Shown here: in pieces, positions 62,162 to 64,000 of the stretch
How the letters are laid out: every line of letters starts with the position of its first letter
Numbering within the stretch: position 1 is the first letter of the stretch
DNA from: Brucella pseudintermedia
GTDB taxonomy: Bacteria; Pseudomonadota; Alphaproteobacteria; Rhizobiales; Rhizobiaceae
Direction of reading: 5' to 3'
Length of the DNA: 64,000 nucleotides
Assembly: GCF_008932435.1 (NCBI RefSeq)
Contig: NZ_WBWE01000001.1
Location: forward strand, 1-64,000
Notes under the pieces: model-generated
The model's input: the letters and a program-made list of their open reading frames with translations, nothing else
Database searches by the model: none
Told to the model about the DNA's origin: nothing
Translations under genes and position numbers: made by a program

Positions 62162-64000
62162 TCAAGCGCGATCATCGTCCTTGTCCTTGGCTTCCGGCTT
62201 TTCCGCACTCGCCCTTTTTGTCCTGACCGCAGACGAATTCTCTCTTTCCTGCTGCATTAACCCGGACAGTTTTTCGATTTCCGGCACGCTCAGAATGAGA
62301 TCAGTCGAGGAGGAGGACAAATGCAGTCCTTCTTCATGGAAGCGCTCGACGATCTGGAAACGTAGCTCATTCTTGATGCCGCCAGTGGACGTGATATCGG
62401 CAACATGCGCATAGATATCGAAGACCATCAGTGAATCGTTCATGCTTTGAAAAGCGACGAAAGGCTCCGGATTTTTCAAGATTGATGGATGGCCGCGAAC
62501 GATTTCCAGCAGCAATGCATGAACCCGGCGCGGTTCGGCCGTGTAGGAAGCCTGCACGTTGATATCGATGCGCCCGAGCTTGTTGCGATGGGTCCAGTTG
62601 CCAACATTGCCGTTGATAAGCGTCGAATTCGGCACGATGATCGATTGCTTCTGGAAGGTTTCCACTTCGGTCGCACGCACGCTGATCTTCTTGACGATGC
62701 CGCTGACCGTGCCAGCTTCCACCCAGTCGCCGACCTTAAAGGGACGCTCGGCGAGCAGAATGAGACCGGAAACAAAGTTCTGTACGATGTTTTGCAGGCC
62801 AAAACCGATGCCGAGAGAGAGACCGCCGGCAATAAGGGCGAGGTTCGACATATTGAACCCGGCTGCCGATATCCCCATCAACGCCGCCAGACAGAGGCCG
62901 ACATAGCCTATGACTGTGCGGATCGAATTGCGTACGCCGGAATCGACGCGCCCGCGCGCCATGACACTGTTGTCCAGCCAGTTCTGGAACCAGCGCGTCA
63001 GCAGATAGCCGATCACGAACAGCAGCACGCCGGTCAAGAGCCCCATGAGCGAGATCGAAATATTACCGATCTGGAAACCCGTCATCAGCTGGTAGAAAGT
63101 ACTTTTCAGTTCAGCCCACTGGAAGCCAAGCTGCATCAGGACGAGCGGAATGCCGATCAGCGCCACGACGAGATTGATCAGGATGCCGGCTGCGAGGCCA
63201 AGTTGATCCAGCGTCGCGTCGTCGAAATGAAAGCGCTCCCGCATTGCCTTGCCGATATGGCTGGAAGCAAAAGCCTGCTCCTCGGAAATCGCGCGTCCGG
63301 TCAGGAAGCCCATATACATGGTCACGAGAAACGCGCCTGTCACAACGATCTGCTGTGAGATAAACCGGGCCAAGCCGATATAGCCGAAAACCGCGGTCAG
63401 GATCGGCAAAAGGCCCAATAGGATGAGGAACGTCCTGAAGGCACGCGGCCACGACCGGACAATGCCATCCTTTTCGCGCTCAACGGGCTTCAGGAAAGCG
63501 ATCGCAAGAATAAGGACACCAACCATTACGGTTGCGAGCAAGCTTTTCGCCATCGTCAACGATAGCGGCGAGGAAAGTATCTGATTGACCGTTCCGAAGA
63601 AGGAATCGAGCCCGCTTGTCAGCGCCGTTCCCGTTATCAACCAGCCAAGAACACGTCCCGGCCCCGGCGCGACCGGAACCAGCCGCCATTGCGGCATATC
63701 TGAGCTGATACAGGCGAACGCCAGCCTGTGGATGAAGAAGACCAGTCCGAGCACCAGAAAAAGCGACTGGAGGAGGGACGCAATATCTGTTCTCAGAACA
63801 TTGAAATAGTTCAGAAAAAAGTATGTCGTCGCCAGAAAGACGCCCACAGCCGCCGACGGTATTACCGTAGACCAGAAGGCCACCGACAATCGGCTTAGAT
63901 AGGAGGGCGACTCCACTGTTGGGTCACGCTGGTAGAGTGTCCCCAAAACGCGCCGCGCACCAAGTTGAATTACCAACGCGGCTACGAATGCAAAAAAGGC
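62162..64000 (-). CDS. MscS-type mechanosensitive channel, 5' end outside window
   Basis: At least 612 residues; the frame is open to the right edge, so the N-terminus is missing. Several membrane spans lead to the MscS core, with a pore-lining Gly/Ala-rich helix (SLGIGFGLQNIVQNFVSGLI), the beta domain (FKVGDWVEAGTVSGIVKKI) and the IVPNSTLINGNVGNW segment. The number of spans ahead of the core fits the larger MscK/DUF3772-type channels. It opens on membrane tension to release solutes. Confidence 0.9.
   Translation of the reverse strand, partial: AFFAFVAALVIQLGARRVLGTLYQRDPTVESPSYLSRLSVAFWSTVIPSAAVGVFLATTYFFLNYFNVLRTDIASLLQSLFLVLGLVFFIHRLAFACISSDMPQWRLVPVAPGPGRVLGWLITGTALTSGLDSFFGTVNQILSSPLSLTMAKSLLATVMVGVLILAIAFLKPVEREKDGIVRSWPRAFRTFLILLGLLPILTAVFGYIGLARFISQQIVVTGAFLVTMYMGFLTGRAISEEQAFASSHIGKAMRERFHFDDATLDQLGLAAGILINLVVALIGIPLVLMQLGFQWAELKSTFYQLMTGFQIGNISISLMGLLTGVLLFVIGYLLTRWFQNWLDNSVMARGRVDSGVRNSIRTVIGYVGLCLAALMGISAAGFNMSNLALIAGGLSLGIGFGLQNIVQNFVSGLILLAERPFKVGDWVEAGTVSGIVKKISVRATEVETFQKQSIIVPNSTLINGNVGNWTHRNKLGRIDINVQASYTAEPRRVHALLLEIVRGHPSILKNPEPFVAFQSMNDSLMVFDIYAHVADITSTGGIKNELRFQIVERFHEEGLHLSSSSTDLILSVPEIEKLSGLMQQERENSSAVRTKRASAEKPEAKDKDDDRA

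Overview
The window reads as an alphaproteobacterial chromosome of the Brucella/Ochrobactrum type (Rhizobiales, Brucellaceae). The basis is the gene content and protein style: an Omp25/Omp31-like beta-barrel, a corrin reductase of the kind described from Brucella melitensis (CobR), rhizobial-type CbtAB, a LsrB/VtlR-like LysR regulator next to a DUF1127 gene, moderately high GC, and dispersed palindromic intergenic repeats. No insertion sequence, prophage, CRISPR array, rRNA or replication origin was seen. The assignment is by recognition only; no search was run.

Layout. Positions 1-9.4 kb hold mostly minus-strand housekeeping genes: a Tim44-domain protein, recJ, glpX, an ABC-F ATPase, hom, an AlaC-like aminotransferase and a small lipoprotein. 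From 9.9 to 15.7 kb the plus strand carries an M15-like lipoprotein behind a structured leader, two tandem tRNA-Glu(UUC) units each with its own promoter and terminator, a DUF2218 protein, a possible 37-residue peptide, sfsA, map, radC and an outer-membrane protein. From 15.9 to 22.5 kb there is a compact dipeptide unit: M19 dipeptidase, binding protein, two permeases and two ATPases.

From 22.5 to 51.6 kb lies a large adenosylcobalamin (B12) region broken into many short operons of alternating strand: sip, cobL | cobG-H-I-J | two unrelated genes and cobR | an orphan binding protein | cobD-C-B-A | cbiD-cobK | cobM-cobE-terB | a TauE/SafE permease | cbtB-cbtA-cobP-cobW-cobN-cobO-eamA | a frameshifted PAP2 gene | cobQ. 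The pathway is oxygen-dependent (CobG monooxygenase, CobN chelatase, CobR reductase) but contains proteins typical of the anaerobic route: CbiD stands where CobF would be expected, and a full CbiG-like region is fused to the front of CobJ although a separate CobE is also present. The only cobalamin riboswitch found is in front of cbtB and would control the seven-gene cobalt-uptake and insertion operon. CobF, CobS, CobT, BluB and the CobU/CobV lower-ligand genes are not in the window.

From 51.8 kb to the end come isobutyryl-CoA dehydrogenase and 3-hydroxyisobutyrate dehydrogenase (valine breakdown), an ArnT/PMT-like glycosyltransferase, an entericidin-like lipoprotein, the LysR/DUF1127 divergent pair, a GbdR-like AraC regulator followed by a dimethylglycine-dehydrogenase-like enzyme (glycine-betaine breakdown), a small secreted protein, and an MscS-type channel that runs off the right edge.
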